64,000 bases of DNA from Tepidibacillus decaturensis (GCF_001561915.1 NZ_LSKU01000001.1:285804-349803); one strand, 5' to 3'. Counted from the stretch's first letter, positions 9,194-19,953 are shown. Notes: a model not told the origin generated them from the letters alone. Numbers and translations are program-made.

Positions 9194-10114
9194 ATGCCAG
9201 AAATCACAAATCAAAGCTTTCAACGTATCAGTCATGACCGTGACCAGGCTGAAAAAATTGTTCGTCCTAGCTTAAACTTCTGGCAGGATGCATGGAGACG
9301 TTTGAAGAAAAATAAGCTTGCTATGTTAGGTTTATGGATAATCGTTTTTTTGGCAATTATGGCTCTTATAGGTCCGCATTTAACACCTTATGATTATAGA
9401 ACTCAAGATTTAACTATTACCAATCATCCAATGAGTGCTGAACATTGGTTTGGGACAGATGATCTTGGCCGTGATGTGTTTGCGCGACTTTGGTCAGGAG
9501 CACGAATTTCATTATTCATTGGTTTAACTGCAGCATTAGCCGATCTGCTTATTGGTGTCATCTATGGTGGAATTTCTGGTTATGCAGGTGGCAAAGTTGA
9601 CCAGTTTATGATGAGGGTTGTTGATGTATTATATGGGCTTCCATATTTACTTGTTGTTATTCTTTTAATGGTCGTCATGGATCGTGGTTTGGGAACGATT
9701 ATTCTTGCATTAATTGCAACTGGATGGATTGGTATGGCGCGTTTGGTCCGTGGCCAAATCCTACAAATAAAAGAAATGGAATTTATATTAGCAGCTAGAA
9801 CATTAGGTGCGAATACAACCAGATTATTATTTAAACACTTAATTCCAAATACATTAGGGCCAATTATTGTTAGCATGACTTTAACTGTTCCTGGTGCAAT
9901 TTTCTCAGAAGCATTCTTAAGTTTTATTGGTTTAGGTGTACCCGCGCCTTTAGCAAGTTGGGGTACAATGGTAAATGAAGGAATTGTTACAATTCTTTCT
10001 GGCCATTGGTGGAGATTGGCATTCCCTGCCTTTATGATTTCATTAACGATGTTTGCCTTTAACGTATTTGGCGATGGTTTGCGAGATGCGTTAGATCCTA
10101 GATTAAGAAAATAA
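9194..10114 (+). CDS. oppC: Oligopeptide ABC transporter permease OppC
   Basis: Second permease. N-terminal OppC_N region with one membrane helix at about residues 46-66, then GTDDLGRDVFARLWSGARISL, typical of OppC/DppC, and five further helices. EAA loop around AARTLGANTTRLLFKHLIPN. Starts 2 bp after oppB with a GGGGG site. 306 residues. Confidence 0.93.
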   Translation: MPEITNQSFQRISHDRDQAEKIVRPSLNFWQDAWRRLKKNKLAMLGLWIIVFLAIMALIGPHLTPYDYRTQDLTITNHPMSAEHWFGTDDLGRDVFARLWSGARISLFIGLTAALADLLIGVIYGGISGYAGGKVDQFMMRVVDVLYGLPYLLVVILLMVVMDRGLGTIILALIATGWIGMARLVRGQILQIKEMEFILAARTLGANTTRLLFKHLIPNTLGPIIVSMTLTVPGAIFSEAFLSFIGLGVPAPLASWGTMVNEGIVTILSGHWWRLAFPAFMISLTMFAFNVFGDGLRDALDPRLRK

Positions 10115-10128
10115 GGGAGGAGAGAATC

Positions 10129-11157
10129 ATGGCAGAAAAAGTGTTACAAGTCAAAGATCTAGAAGTCTCCTTCTTGACATATGCTGGAGAAGTAAAAGCC
10201 GTTCGTGGCTTATCATTTGATGTTGAAAAGGGAGAAGCTGTCGCAATCGTAGGAGAATCTGGTAGTGGAAAAAGTGTTACCTCTCAATCGATTATGAAGC
10301 TGATTCCAACACCACCTGGTGTATATAAAAACGGAGAAATCATTTTTGAAGGTAAGGATTTGATTAAATTATCCAATAAAGAAATGGAAGAAATCCGTGG
10401 TTCTTCAATTGGTATGATTTTCCAAGACCCAATGACATCATTAAATCCAACAATGACAGTAGGTAGACAAATTTCTGAGGGCTTAATTAAGCATCATGGA
10501 ATGAATAAAGCAGAAGCTTTAAAACGATCTGTTGAGATGTTAGAACTTGTAGGAATTCCTAACCCTGAACTACGTGTTAAACAATACCCACATGAATTTA
10601 GTGGTGGGATGAGACAAAGGGTTATGATTGCTATTGCCTTGGCATGTAGTCCAAAACTGTTGATTGCAGACGAACCAACGACTGCTTTGGATGTTACAAT
10701 TCAAGCGCAAATTCTTGATTTGATGAAAGATTTGCAAAGTAAATTAGATACTTCGATTATTATTATTACTCACGATTTAGGCGTTGTAGCTGATATTGCA
10801 CAAAAAGTAATTGTTATGTATGCGGGTCAAGTTGTGGAACAAGGATATTTAGATGATATCTTCTATAACCCACAACATCCATATACCTGGGGATTATTAA
10901 AATCCGTACCACGCTTAGATTCTAAAGGTCATCGTTTAGATTCAATCGAAGGAACGCCACCAGATTTATTAGCCCCGCCAAGTGGATGTCCGTTCCATCC
11001 AAGATGTCCTTTTGCAATGGAGATTTGTACAAAGGAATTCCCTGAAGCGTCGATCATTGGCCCAGGTCATAAGGTTCATTGTTGGCTACAACATCCGCAA
11101 GCATCTAAAGAGGGTACACCATTAGCGGTAGGAGGTGCGAAGCATGAGTCAAAATAA
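10129..11157 (+). CDS. oppD: Oligopeptide ABC transporter ATPase OppD
   Basis: ATP-binding subunit. Walker A GESGSGKS at about residue 42, ABC signature FSGGMRQR, Walker [13 protein letters not shown], and the C-terminal oligopeptide-transporter domain with cysteines in [15 protein letters not shown] that in relatives binds an iron-sulfur cluster. Overlaps oppF by 14 bp. Confidence 0.94.
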   Translation: MAEKVLQVKDLEVSFLTYAGEVKAVRGLSFDVEKGEAVAIVGESGSGKSVTSQSIMKLIPTPPGVYKNGEIIFEGKDLIKLSNKEMEEIRGSSIGMIFQDPMTSLNPTMTVGRQISEGLIKHHGMNKAEALKRSVEMLELVGIPNPELRVKQYPHEFSGGMRQRVMIAIALACSPKLLIADEPTTALDVTIQAQILDLMKDLQSKLDTSIIIITHDLGVVADIAQKVIVMYAGQVVEQGYLDDIFYNPQHPYTWGLLKSVPRLDSKGHRLDSIEGTPPDLLAPPSGCPFHPRCPFAMEICTKEFPEASIIGPGHKVHCWLQHPQASKEGTPLAVGGAKHESK

Positions 11158-12121
11158 ACAAAGTGGCAATAGTGAAACGATTTTAGAGGTAAAAAATTTA
11201 CAAAAGCACTTTAAAGTTGGAAATGGTGTTGTAAAAGCGCTAGATGGTGTTACTTTTAGCATGAAAAAAGGGGAAACCCTAGGACTTGTTGGTGAATCAG
11301 GATGTGGAAAGTCAACAACAGGAAGAACCATTATCCGTTTGTATGAACCTACAGGTGGCGAAGTTATTTTTAAGGGGAAAAAGGTTAATAACCTTAGAGG
11401 ACATGATTTAAAGCAATTTAACAGGGAGATGCAAATGATCTTCCAAGATCCTTATGCATCTTTAAACCCTCGAATGACTGTTGCAGATATCATTGGTGAA
11501 GGAATTGATATTCACAATTTAGCATCAGGAAAAGAAAGGTTAGAACGAATTTATCATTTATTGGAAACTGTTGGTTTAAATCGTGAACATGCTAACCGTT
11601 TTCCACACGAATTTAGTGGGGGTCAACGTCAAAGAATTGGGATTGCTAGAGCCTTAGCAGTAGAACCTGACTTTATCATTGCTGATGAACCAATTTCAGC
11701 TTTAGACGTTTCAATTCAAGCACAAGTTGTTAACCTACTACAAGATTTACAAAAAGAAAGAGGTTTAACTTATTTGTTTATCGCCCATGATCTTTCCATG
11801 GTAAAACATATAAGTGACCGAATTGGTGTCATGTATTTAGGTAATCTAGTCGAATTAGCAGAAAGTATTGAATTATATAATAAGCCTCTTCATCCTTATA
11901 CAGAGGCATTATTATCTGCTATTCCAATACCTGATCCTAAAATCGAGCGAACAAGAGAACGCATCATCTTGGAAGGGGATGTTCCAAGTCCATTAAATCC
12001 GCCAAGTGGTTGTCGTTTTAGAACACGTTGTCCAAAGGCAATGCCAGAATGTGCAATTGAAACACCTGTTTTAAAAGAGGTTCAACCAGGACATTTTGTT
12101 GCTTGCCATTTATATAAATAA
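11144..12121 (+). CDS. oppF: Oligopeptide ABC transporter ATPase OppF
   Basis: Second ATPase. Walker [10 protein letters not shown], signature FSGGQRQR, Walker [14 protein letters not shown]-terminal [18 protein letters not shown] 11144 is chosen because GGAGGTG lies 6 bp upstream within the end of oppD. 325 residues. Last gene of the operon. Confidence 0.94.
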   Translation: MSQNKQSGNSETILEVKNLQKHFKVGNGVVKALDGVTFSMKKGETLGLVGESGCGKSTTGRTIIRLYEPTGGEVIFKGKKVNNLRGHDLKQFNREMQMIFQDPYASLNPRMTVADIIGEGIDIHNLASGKERLERIYHLLETVGLNREHANRFPHEFSGGQRQRIGIARALAVEPDFIIADEPISALDVSIQAQVVNLLQDLQKERGLTYLFIAHDLSMVKHISDRIGVMYLGNLVELAESIELYNKPLHPYTEALLSAIPIPDPKIERTRERIILEGDVPSPLNPPSGCRFRTRCPKAMPECAIETPVLKEVQPGHFVACHLYK

Positions 12122-12127
12122 GATCTG

Positions 12128-12173
12128 AAAAGAACCCTGTTGATCCATTTTTAGGATACAATAGGGTTCTTTT
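12128..12173. terminator. Terminator after opp operon
   Basis: AAAAGAACCCT pairs with AGGGTTCTTTT (11 bp), with further inner pairing. It sits between the convergent oppF and DUF3899 genes and looks usable on both strands. Confidence 0.85.
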
Positions 12174-12215
12174 AAATACTAAAGAAGGTTTAACTTTCTT
12201 TCAAATTCGTGTGAT

Positions 12216-12267
12216 CCCACAAAAGTAATTGGAGTTCGCTTCAGAGGAAAGTCGTTAATTTTGTAGG
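12216..12267. repeat. Dispersed palindromic repeat, copy 1 (degenerate)
   Basis: 52 bp beginning CCCACAAAAGTAAT, about 80 percent identical to the copy at 16322-16372. The right arm (TTTTGTAGG) has lost perfect complementarity to the left arm. It lies just past a terminator. Confidence 0.7.
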
Positions 12268-12268
12268 T

Positions 12269-12676
12269 TTAGTTATATACCAATAAATAAAGAAAAAAAT
12301 AGGATTGAATAATGAGAAATAGTGAAATGAATAAAGGTATAAAGATAAATAACTCTCTTTTTGCATTTTTTCTTAAAAGATCATCTTTACTTTCACCATT
12401 AGCGTTTATTTCATAACGCCAATGTGATCGATCGACAGAGGGATCCGATTTAAAAAATAACTGTTTCCATCCTTTCGCAAACAGATCAAAAAAACCAGAA
12501 AAAATAACAACTGCAACTCCACTTATCATCAAAAGAAATAGACCAATCATAAAAGAGATATTGATATAATTGGTAAGAAATTTACCTTCAGTTATGATCG
12601 ATATCATACCCGATAGAATAGAAAAAGTGATAGACAAAATAATGCGAATAAACCATTTTCTTTTTGCCACGTACAA
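12269..12676 (-). CDS. DUF3899 family membrane protein
   Basis: 135 residues with three hydrophobic segments (about 10-30, 36-60 and 112-133) and a charged central loop rich in KSDPSVDRSHWRYE. This pattern fits DUF3899, a Bacillales family of unknown function. Transcribed opposite to its neighbours, convergent with oppF. Confidence 0.6.
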   Translation of the reverse strand: MYVAKRKWFIRIILSITFSILSGMISIITEGKFLTNYINISFMIGLFLLMISGVAVVIFSGFFDLFAKGWKQLFFKSDPSVDRSHWRYEINANGESKDDLLRKNAKRELFIFIPLFISLFLIIQSYFFLYLLVYN

Positions 12677-12828
12677 ATCATTCCTTCAATTAGTTCATTG
12701 CATAATGAAAAATCATCACTAAATATCATATCAAATATGGAAGGGATACACAATTTACTTAATGTATGTTTTAATTAAACTAGGCATGTTAGGTTGGTTA
12801 ATTTATTTAGGAAGGGACTGGCATTTTC

Positions 12829-13548
12829 ATGCAAAAGAGAATATTGGTTGTTGATGATGAACCTTCAATTGTCACCTTAGTTAAATTTAATTTGGAAAAA
12901 TCGGGGTATTCTGTAGAAGTAGCGTCTGATGGTGGACAGGCGGTAGAGCTTTGTATGAAAGTCCCATACGATTTAATGATCTTAGATATTATGTTACCTG
13001 GCCTAGATGGGATAGAGGTTTTGAAGGAACTTAGGAAAAATCAAATGGAAATTCCAGTTATTTTATTAACTGCAAAAGATGAAGAGTTTGATAAGGTTCT
13101 TGGTTTAGAATTAGGTGCAGATGATTATATGACAAAACCTTTTAGTACTAGAGAATTAATAGCACGAGTAAAAGCGGTATTAAGAAGGTATCAATCAAGA
13201 TTATCTGAAAAAGTACAAGATGAAGATTTAAAAAACATTCAAATTGGTGATTTACAAATTGAAGAAGAAAAGTTCGAGGCAAGGTTAAAAGGAGAATTAT
13301 TAGAACTAACACCAAAGGAATTTGAATTATTACTTTATTTGGTAAGGCATCAAGGAAAAGTTTTAACAAGAGACCAATTGCTAAATGCGGTCTGGAATTA
13401 TGATTTTGTAGGAGATTCAAGAATTGTTGATGTTCATGTGAGCCACTTACGAGAAAAAATAGAAGAAGATACGAGACAACCAAAGTATATTAAAACCATT
13501 CGTGGCATCGGCTATAAATTTGGTGATCCTAGCAATGAAAAAAATTAG
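12829..13548 (+). CDS. phoP: OmpR-family response regulator PhoP
   Basis: Receiver domain (residues 1-115) with acidic pair D9/D10, phospho-acceptor D53 in LDIMLPG, T81 and K103; winged-helix DNA-binding domain (about 135-235) with LTPKEFELLLYL and RGIGYKF. Next to phoR, followed by polA two genes later, so orthology with the phosphate-starvation regulator PhoP is likely; the family resemblance to WalR is close. Confidence 0.88.
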   Translation: MQKRILVVDDEPSIVTLVKFNLEKSGYSVEVASDGGQAVELCMKVPYDLMILDIMLPGLDGIEVLKELRKNQMEIPVILLTAKDEEFDKVLGLELGADDYMTKPFSTRELIARVKAVLRRYQSRLSEKVQDEDLKNIQIGDLQIEEEKFEARLKGELLELTPKEFELLLYLVRHQGKVLTRDQLLNAVWNYDFVGDSRIVDVHVSHLREKIEEDTRQPKYIKTIRGIGYKFGDPSNEKN

Positions 13549-15328
13549 AAATCGTTTAACATTAACATTTACACTTTTAATCGGGATCTCCTTACTTAGT
13601 TTAGGTTTTTTCCTTACCAATTTGATTGATAAGATCTACCTTAATGCATTAGGAGATCGTTTAGTCAAAGAAGCTAATCTTACGAAAGATATGATTTCCT
13701 GGGAAATCGGTTCAAAAGAGGGTTTAGTGTTATTTCAACAACTAGCTAACAATACATCAAAAGAATTAAATACGAGAATTACTTTTATTGATAAAAATGG
13801 CTTGGTACTAGCTGATTCGAAATATGACAAAAATAAAATGGATAATCATGCTAATCGTCCAGAAGTACAGACATCGTTAAATGGAAAGATTGGAAAAGCA
13901 ATTCGTTATAGTCATACACTAGGAATGGAGATGTTGTACACTTCCGTCCCAATCATGAAAAATAATCAAATTATAGGTGTTGTTCGTTTATCTCTACCTG
14001 TGAATGAGATTAAGGCATCACTAGAAAGTTTTTGGTATAGTTTGGTCATTGGCTTATTCATTGTCTTTTTGATTACTATTCTTATTAGTTATCGAATTTC
14101 TAATAAAATTACAAAACCAATTGAAGATATGACAGAAATCGCAAAAAGAATAACCAATAAAGACTATTCTGCAAGGATTCATTTAAACAGTAATGATGAA
14201 ATTGGGCAATTAGGAATCGCCATTAACTTGATGGCAGACAGTTTAAACAATCAGATTATGACCATTCATGAAAATGAGAAAAAAATAACAACAGTATTAA
14301 ACAATATGGCAAATGGGGTTTTATTAGTCGATAAATCAGGGAAGATAATTCTTGCTAATCCAGCAATTGAATGGTTATTGGGAGAACAAATTGAACAAAT
14401 CATAGGTAAATATCATATAGAAGCTGGACAAAATTACGCTTTAAGTGAATTGATAGAAAGGTCCTTAAATACCGGAGAATCTATTCACGCAGAAATTAGT
14501 ATCCAATATCCAATCAAAAAATATCTAGATTGTCATTTAGCTCCGATCTATGATGCAAAAGGACAGATTAATGGGGTTGTCTCTGTCCTCCATGATATTA
14601 CAAAACTAAAACACTTAGAGAATATGAGAACGGAATTTATAGCTAATGTCTCACATGAATTAAGAACACCGATTACTGCGGTGAAAGGTTTTGCAGAAAC
14701 TTTACTAGATGGTGCATTGAAAAATGAGGAAACAAGTAGAGCTTTTCTGCAAATCATCTATAACGAAAGTGAACGCCTTCATCGTTTAATAAGTGATTTA
14801 TTAGATTTATCTAAAATTGAGTTAAACCAAAACTTATTAAACTATTCTACGGTAGATATGAGAGAGCTTATTCATAGCACCATTGAGACGTTCAAACCAC
14901 AAGCTGTAAAAAAACAATTAAATATTGTTGAAGAGCTTGATGATATCCATGCTGAAGTAGACGGAGATCGAATAAGACAGGTTATTATCAATCTTTTGAC
15001 AAATGCAATGGCATATACACCTGCTAATGGATCTATAAAGGTGACGCTTAAAGCCTTCAAGCCCGAACAAATAAAAATAACGGTTGAAGATACTGGAATA
15101 GGTATTCCTAAAAAAAGTTTATCTAGAATTTTTGAGCGATTTTATCGAGTGGATAAAGCTAGATCAAGAGAATCTGGAGGAACAGGTTTAGGATTAGCAA
15201 TTGTAAAACATATTGTTGAATCCCATGAAGGTTATATTCAGGTGGAAAGTGAAGTTCAAAAAGGAACGAAGTTTGCTATTATTCTGCCTAAATATAAAAA
15301 GGAAAAGATCGATGGAAATGGGATTTAA
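13535..15328 (+). CDS. phoR: Sensor histidine kinase PhoR
   Basis: Membrane helix near the N terminus, an extracellular PAS-like sensor, a second helix at about residues 167-187, HAMP domain, cytoplasmic PAS (about 250-350), HisKA with phospho-acceptor His in NVSHELRTP, and HATPase with N-box NLLTNAMAYTP, DTGIGIP and GGTGLGLAI. ATG 13535 overlaps phoP by 14 bp; this start puts the first helix at the N terminus. About 597 residues. Partner of PhoP. Confidence 0.9.
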   Translation: MKKIRNRLTLTFTLLIGISLLSLGFFLTNLIDKIYLNALGDRLVKEANLTKDMISWEIGSKEGLVLFQQLANNTSKELNTRITFIDKNGLVLADSKYDKNKMDNHANRPEVQTSLNGKIGKAIRYSHTLGMEMLYTSVPIMKNNQIIGVVRLSLPVNEIKASLESFWYSLVIGLFIVFLITILISYRISNKITKPIEDMTEIAKRITNKDYSARIHLNSNDEIGQLGIAINLMADSLNNQIMTIHENEKKITTVLNNMANGVLLVDKSGKIILANPAIEWLLGEQIEQIIGKYHIEAGQNYALSELIERSLNTGESIHAEISIQYPIKKYLDCHLAPIYDAKGQINGVVSVLHDITKLKHLENMRTEFIANVSHELRTPITAVKGFAETLLDGALKNEETSRAFLQIIYNESERLHRLISDLLDLSKIELNQNLLNYSTVDMRELIHSTIETFKPQAVKKQLNIVEELDDIHAEVDGDRIRQVIINLLTNAMAYTPANGSIKVTLKAFKPEQIKITVEDTGIGIPKKSLSRIFERFYRVDKARSRESGGTGLGLAIVKHIVESHEGYIQVESEVQKGTKFAIILPKYKKEKIDGNGI

Positions 15329-15421
15329 CAAATGAAACCTTTCTTATTTTAAATCGTAGTAAATAATGAATATATAACGATCTAGAAAAGATTAGTTTGA
15401 TGAAACGAGAGGAGTAAGGAA

Positions 15422-16261
15422 ATGGATAACGAAAAAGTGATTGATATGAAACCAAAAATGAATTTGAAAACAGGACGTACCATTTCAATGTTTGTTATAC
15501 TTGGGCTCATTGTCTTGTTAGCTTTAAATTCATTTGTTATTGTTGAGGCAGGAAATAGGGGAATTGTTTTACAACTAGGCGCTGTTAAACCTATCGTATT
15601 AAATGAAGGACTTCATTTTAAGATTCCATTTATTCAAGAAGTGATTCCAGCAGAGGTTCGTGTACAAAAAGCTCAATCTGAACAAACTGCTGCATCCAAG
15701 GATTTACAGGTCGTTACTACTGTAGTTGCTGTTAACTTTCACCTTAATCCAGAAGAAGTGAATAAACTTTATCAAAATGTAGGTTTAGCCTATAAGGAAA
15801 GGATTGTAGACCCTGCAATTGGAGAAGCGCTTAAAGCTGTTACGGCTCAATATACAGCTGAAGAGTTAATTTCAAAAAGGCCTGAGGTAAGTATTAAAGT
15901 AAAAGAACAATTAGCGAAGAAGTTAGCAAATTATAATATGGTACTTGATGAAATCAATATTACTGAATTTAAGTTTAGCAATGAATTTAATAATGCGATC
16001 GAACAAAAGCAGGTTGCTGAACAACAAGCATTAAAAGCAAAATTAGATTTGCAAAGAGTTGAAATTGAGGCAAAACAAAAGATTGAGCAAGCAAAAGCAG
16101 AAGCAGAATCATTAAGATTACAAAAACAAGAGGTAACTCCAGAGCTTGTTGAATTAAGAAAAATCGAAGCACAAATGGAAGCCATTAAGAAATGGGATGG
16201 TAAGCTTCCAAATGTTACAGGTGGGGCAACACCTTTTATTGATGTAAATGGAATTAAATAA
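15422..16261 (+). CDS. SPFH/prohibitin domain membrane protein
   Basis: 279 residues: one N-terminal membrane helix (about 22-42), an SPFH domain containing AGNRGIVLQLGAV and ISKRPEVSIKVKEQLAKKL, then a Gln/Ala/Lys-rich coiled coil (about 195-245). Resembles HflC/prohibitin-type proteins that scaffold membrane proteases. It lies between phoR and polA and may simply be an accessory insertion in the conserved gene order. Confidence 0.85.
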   Translation: MDNEKVIDMKPKMNLKTGRTISMFVILGLIVLLALNSFVIVEAGNRGIVLQLGAVKPIVLNEGLHFKIPFIQEVIPAEVRVQKAQSEQTAASKDLQVVTTVVAVNFHLNPEEVNKLYQNVGLAYKERIVDPAIGEALKAVTAQYTAEELISKRPEVSIKVKEQLAKKLANYNMVLDEINITEFKFSNEFNNAIEQKQVAEQQALKAKLDLQRVEIEAKQKIEQAKAEAESLRLQKQEVTPELVELRKIEAQMEAIKKWDGKLPNVTGGATPFIDVNGIK

Positions 16262-16286
16262 GATCAATATCAATGATTATAAAATT

Positions 16287-16314
16287 ACAGTCTCCTTTTG
16301 GGGGCTGTTTTTTA
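16287..16314 (+). terminator. Terminator after SPFH gene
   Basis: ACAGTCTCC pairs with GGGGGCTGT through two G-U pairs, followed by T6. Confidence 0.75.
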
Positions 16315-16321
16315 TTGGGAC

Positions 16322-16372
16322 CCCACAAAAGTAATCGGAATAGGCTTCAAAGGAGATCGTCACTTTTGTGGG
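16322..16372. repeat. Dispersed palindromic repeat, copy 2
   Basis: Perfect 11-bp terminal inverted repeat (CCCACAAAAGT and ACTTTTGTGGG) around a 29-base centre containing GGCTTCAAAGGAGATCG. The same element, degenerate, is at 12216-12267. Both are just downstream of a terminator. No coding capacity. Could be a miniature mobile or REP-like hairpin. Confidence 0.8.
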
Positions 16373-16445
16373 CTATCTTGTATTGCTTGAAGAGGATATC
16401 CTTACAGTGTTATGATAGATTGTGAATATGAGACGAGGTGAAAAG

Positions 16446-19097
16446 ATGGGGAAGTTGGTTTTAATCGATGGAAACAGTATTGCGAATCGAGCATTTTATG
16501 CTTTACCACTGCTTAGTAATAGACAAGGTATTTACACAAATGCGGTTTATGGATTTACACAAATCTTATTAAAAATATTAGACGAGATTAAACCAGAATA
16601 TATTCTTGTGGCTTTTGATGCTGGAAAAGTTACGTTTAGACATGCGGATTTTAAAGAATATAAAGGGAAAAGGCTGCAAACTCCTTCTGAATTGTCTGGG
16701 CAATTTCCAATGTTACGTGAACTACTAGAAGCATTCCAAATTACATATTTTGAACTTAATGGTTATGAAGCTGATGATATTATTGGAACTTTAACTAAAA
16801 CTGCAGAAACAGAAAATTTGGATACGATTGTTGTAACTGGGGACAAAGATATGCTTCAGTTGGCTTCTGATCATGTTTCCATTTATCTTACTCGTAAAGG
16901 AATTACAGAAGTAGAAGCTTATGGGCCAAAGCAGATCAAAGATAAATATCAACTCACTCCAAAACAAATTATCGATCTAAAAGGATTAATGGGAGATACC
17001 TCTGATAATATTCCTGGAGTACCTGGAATTGGTGAAAAAACAGCATTAAAATTACTTCATCAATATGGTAGTGTTGAAGAAGTTCTAGCACATATTGATG
17101 AAATTTCCGGTAAAAAGATAAAAGAAAATTTATCAATCTATCGTGAACAGGCAATATTAAGTAAGCAATTGGCTACTATTTTTAGAGATGTACCGTTGCA
17201 ATTTTCAATCGAACAGCTAACTTATCATGGTTTTGATCAGGAAAAAGTATATGAGTTGTTTTCAAAGTGGGAGTTTCATTCACTTATTGAACGATTAGAA
17301 ATAGATAAAGGAGAAAATATACACCAAGATCAAATCTTGCAACTGAAGATTAATTCTTTTACAGATGAAAGTAAACAAATCTGGAATACCATCTTAAATC
17401 AAGGTGACCAACCACTTGCACTTCATGTGGAAACAAATGGGGAAAATTCTACGGATAAGATTTTGGGGATCTCTTTGTCAAATGATACTGAACAATTGTT
17501 TCTGTCTATTGAAAATGTTATGGATTGGCCTGAGTTTCAAAATTGGCTTAAAAATCCGGATGCTGCAAAATGGGTGTATGATGCCAAGCGAACAGAAATG
17601 GTCTTTTTCTGGAATCATATTCAAATAGAAGGGATACAATTTGACCTATTATTAGGTTCCTATTTGTTAAACCCTTCTGATGGAGCTGTCTTTCTATCTG
17701 ACATCGCCAAGCAATACAATTACATGGGTCTACAATCAGACGAAGGATTTTATGGAAAAGGGGCAAAAAGAGAGATACCTGAGCAGAATCTATTAATGGA
17801 ACATATCAGTCGAAAAGCTCATGTGATCTATCACTTAAAGCCATTTATCGAGAACAAATTAATAGAAAATCAATTATCTGAGTTATTGTATGCTGTTGAG
17901 CTTCCATTATCAAGGGTATTAGCAAAAATGGAGAAAATTGGAGTGAAAGTAGACGAAGAGCGCCTAAAACTAATGGGAGTAGAAATTGAGCAGACATTAA
18001 AGAAGTTGACAGAGGAAATTTATGAGTTAGCTGGAGTGGAGTTTAACATCAATTCACCAAAACAATTAGGTGAAATATTATTTGATAAGCTGCAGTTACC
18101 GATCATGAAGAAAACCAAAACAGGTTATTCCACTAGTGCTGATGTTCTTGAAAAATTGGAGCCATACCATCCAATCATTGGACAGATTTTACATTATCGT
18201 CAGTTAGGGAAATTATATTCAACCTATATTGAAGGACTTTTAAAGGTGATTCACCCTAAAACAAAAAGGATTCACACAACCTTTAATCAAGCGATTACAG
18301 CTACGGGTCGTTTAAGCAGTACAGAACCAAATTTACAAAACATTCCGATCCGTTTGGAAGAAGGAAGAAAAATTAGACAGGCATTTATTCCTTCTGAACC
18401 TGATTGGCTGATCCTTGCAGCAGATTACTCACAAATTGAATTAAGGGTACTCGCCCATATCTCAAATGATGAAAAATTAATAGAAGCATTTCAAAAAGAT
18501 ATGGATATCCATACAAAGACGGCGATAGATGTATTTAGGGTCAATGAGGATGAAGTCACTTCATTGATGAGAAGACAAGCAAAAGCTGTTAATTTCGGCA
18601 TCGTTTATGGAATTAGTGACTATGGTCTATCCCAAAACCTTAATATTTCCCGAAAAGAAGCTGGAGAATTTATTGATCGATATTTTGCGGTTTTCCATGG
18701 CGTCAAGCAATATATGAAGGATATTGTTGAAAGGGCAAAAAAAGAGGGTTATGTAAGTACCTTATTACATCGTCGTAGATATTTACCAGATATCAATAGT
18801 TCTAATTTTAACTTGAGAAGTTTTGCAGAAAGAACAGCTATGAATACCCCAATTCAAGGAACAGCAGCTGATATTATCAAATTAGCGATGATTCAGGTGG
18901 CAGAACAAATGGAACAAAAGCATTTAAGAAGTCGTTTATTACTACAAGTTCATGATGAATTGATCTTTGAAGTCCATCCTGATGAGATAGATGAAATGAA
19001 GGTTTTAGTCAAAGATACCATGGAACATGCTTTAGACTTAAACGTTCCTTTGAAAGTTGATATGAATATTGGAAAAACGTGGTACGAAGCGAAATAA
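16446..19097 (+). CDS. polA: DNA polymerase I
   Basis: 883 residues. N-terminal 5'-3' exonuclease domain (LIDGNSIANRAFYA; VTGDKDMLQL; helix-hairpin-helix GVPGIGEKTA), a central 3'-5' exonuclease-like domain where the DxE motif reads HVETN, so proofreading is probably lost as in other Bacillus Pol I, and the polymerase domain with ATGRLSSTEPNLQNIP, AADYSQIELR, RRQAKAVNFGIVYG and VHDEL. ATG 16446 follows GAGGTG. Confidence 0.95.
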   Translation: MGKLVLIDGNSIANRAFYALPLLSNRQGIYTNAVYGFTQILLKILDEIKPEYILVAFDAGKVTFRHADFKEYKGKRLQTPSELSGQFPMLRELLEAFQITYFELNGYEADDIIGTLTKTAETENLDTIVVTGDKDMLQLASDHVSIYLTRKGITEVEAYGPKQIKDKYQLTPKQIIDLKGLMGDTSDNIPGVPGIGEKTALKLLHQYGSVEEVLAHIDEISGKKIKENLSIYREQAILSKQLATIFRDVPLQFSIEQLTYHGFDQEKVYELFSKWEFHSLIERLEIDKGENIHQDQILQLKINSFTDESKQIWNTILNQGDQPLALHVETNGENSTDKILGISLSNDTEQLFLSIENVMDWPEFQNWLKNPDAAKWVYDAKRTEMVFFWNHIQIEGIQFDLLLGSYLLNPSDGAVFLSDIAKQYNYMGLQSDEGFYGKGAKREIPEQNLLMEHISRKAHVIYHLKPFIENKLIENQLSELLYAVELPLSRVLAKMEKIGVKVDEERLKLMGVEIEQTLKKLTEEIYELAGVEFNINSPKQLGEILFDKLQLPIMKKTKTGYSTSADVLEKLEPYHPIIGQILHYRQLGKLYSTYIEGLLKVIHPKTKRIHTTFNQAITATGRLSSTEPNLQNIPIRLEEGRKIRQAFIPSEPDWLILAADYSQIELRVLAHISNDEKLIEAFQKDMDIHTKTAIDVFRVNEDEVTSLMRRQAKAVNFGIVYGISDYGLSQNLNISRKEAGEFIDRYFAVFHGVKQYMKDIVERAKKEGYVSTLLHRRRYLPDINSSNFNLRSFAERTAMNTPIQGTAADIIKLAMIQVAEQMEQKHLRSRLLLQVHDELIFEVHPDEIDEMKVLVKDTMEHALDLNVPLKVDMNIGKTWYEAK

Positions 19098-19116
19098 GAT
19101 TGAAAGAGGATTCTTT

Positions 19117-19953
19117 ATGCCAGAATTACCTGAAGTTGAAACAGTGAGAAGATCATTGGAAATGTTAATTATAGGAAAAACGATAAAAGAAGTAAATGTC
19201 TTTTATCCTAAAATCATTAGAACACCTGGTGATATCGGAGAATTTAAATGGATATTACAAGGACAAACGATTGAAGGTATCGGAAGAAAGGGAAAATATC
19301 TTCTATTCTATATGAATAGTGTAACGATGATTTCTCATTTACGCATGGAAGGAAAATATATTTATCATGAAGAAAAAATGAAGGAATTTGATATGCACAC
19401 ACATGTTGTTTTTACCTTTACTGATGGAAGTATCCTTCAATATCGTGATGTCAGAAAGTTTGGAACGATGGATGTTGTCTCAAAAGGTAAGGAAATAGAA
19501 TTTGAATCTTTAAAAAAATTAGGTCAAGAACCGATTGATCCAAACTTTGATCCAAAGCTTTTTAAGCAACAACTGAAAACAAGATCTGCACCGATTAAAC
19601 AAAGCTTATTAAATCAGGAAATTGTAAGTGGTCTTGGTAACATTTATGTGGATGATAGTTTAGCACTAAGTAAGATCCATCCTTTAAGAACGGGTAATTC
19701 CCTTACAGATGAGGAAATTGATCAACTGATCCTAGCTATGAAACAGGTTTTGTTAAAAGCGATTGAAAAAGGTGGGTCGACGATTAGAACTTATGAAAGC
19801 TTTTATGGTAGAGGTTCAATGCAAGATCATTTAATTGTCTATGGTCGTACAGGTCAACCATGTTATCAATGTGGAACACTAATTGAAAAAATCAAGGTAG
19901 GTGGAAGAGGGACACATTTTTGTCCTAATTGCCAAAAGAATTTTAAGAGCTAA
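19117..19953 (+). CDS. mutM: Formamidopyrimidine-DNA glycosylase
   Basis: Excises 8-oxoguanine. The mature N terminus PELPEVE supplies the catalytic proline, which fixes ATG 19117 as the start. The C-terminal four-Cys zinc finger CYQCGTLI-...-FCPNC and the helix-two-turn-helix GLGNIYVDD are intact. 278 residues. Starts 20 bp after polA, as in B. subtilis. Confidence 0.95.
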   Translation: MPELPEVETVRRSLEMLIIGKTIKEVNVFYPKIIRTPGDIGEFKWILQGQTIEGIGRKGKYLLFYMNSVTMISHLRMEGKYIYHEEKMKEFDMHTHVVFTFTDGSILQYRDVRKFGTMDVVSKGKEIEFESLKKLGQEPIDPNFDPKLFKQQLKTRSAPIKQSLLNQEIVSGLGNIYVDDSLALSKIHPLRTGNSLTDEEIDQLILAMKQVLLKAIEKGGSTIRTYESFYGRGSMQDHLIVYGRTGQPCYQCGTLIEKIKVGGRGTHFCPNCQKNFKS

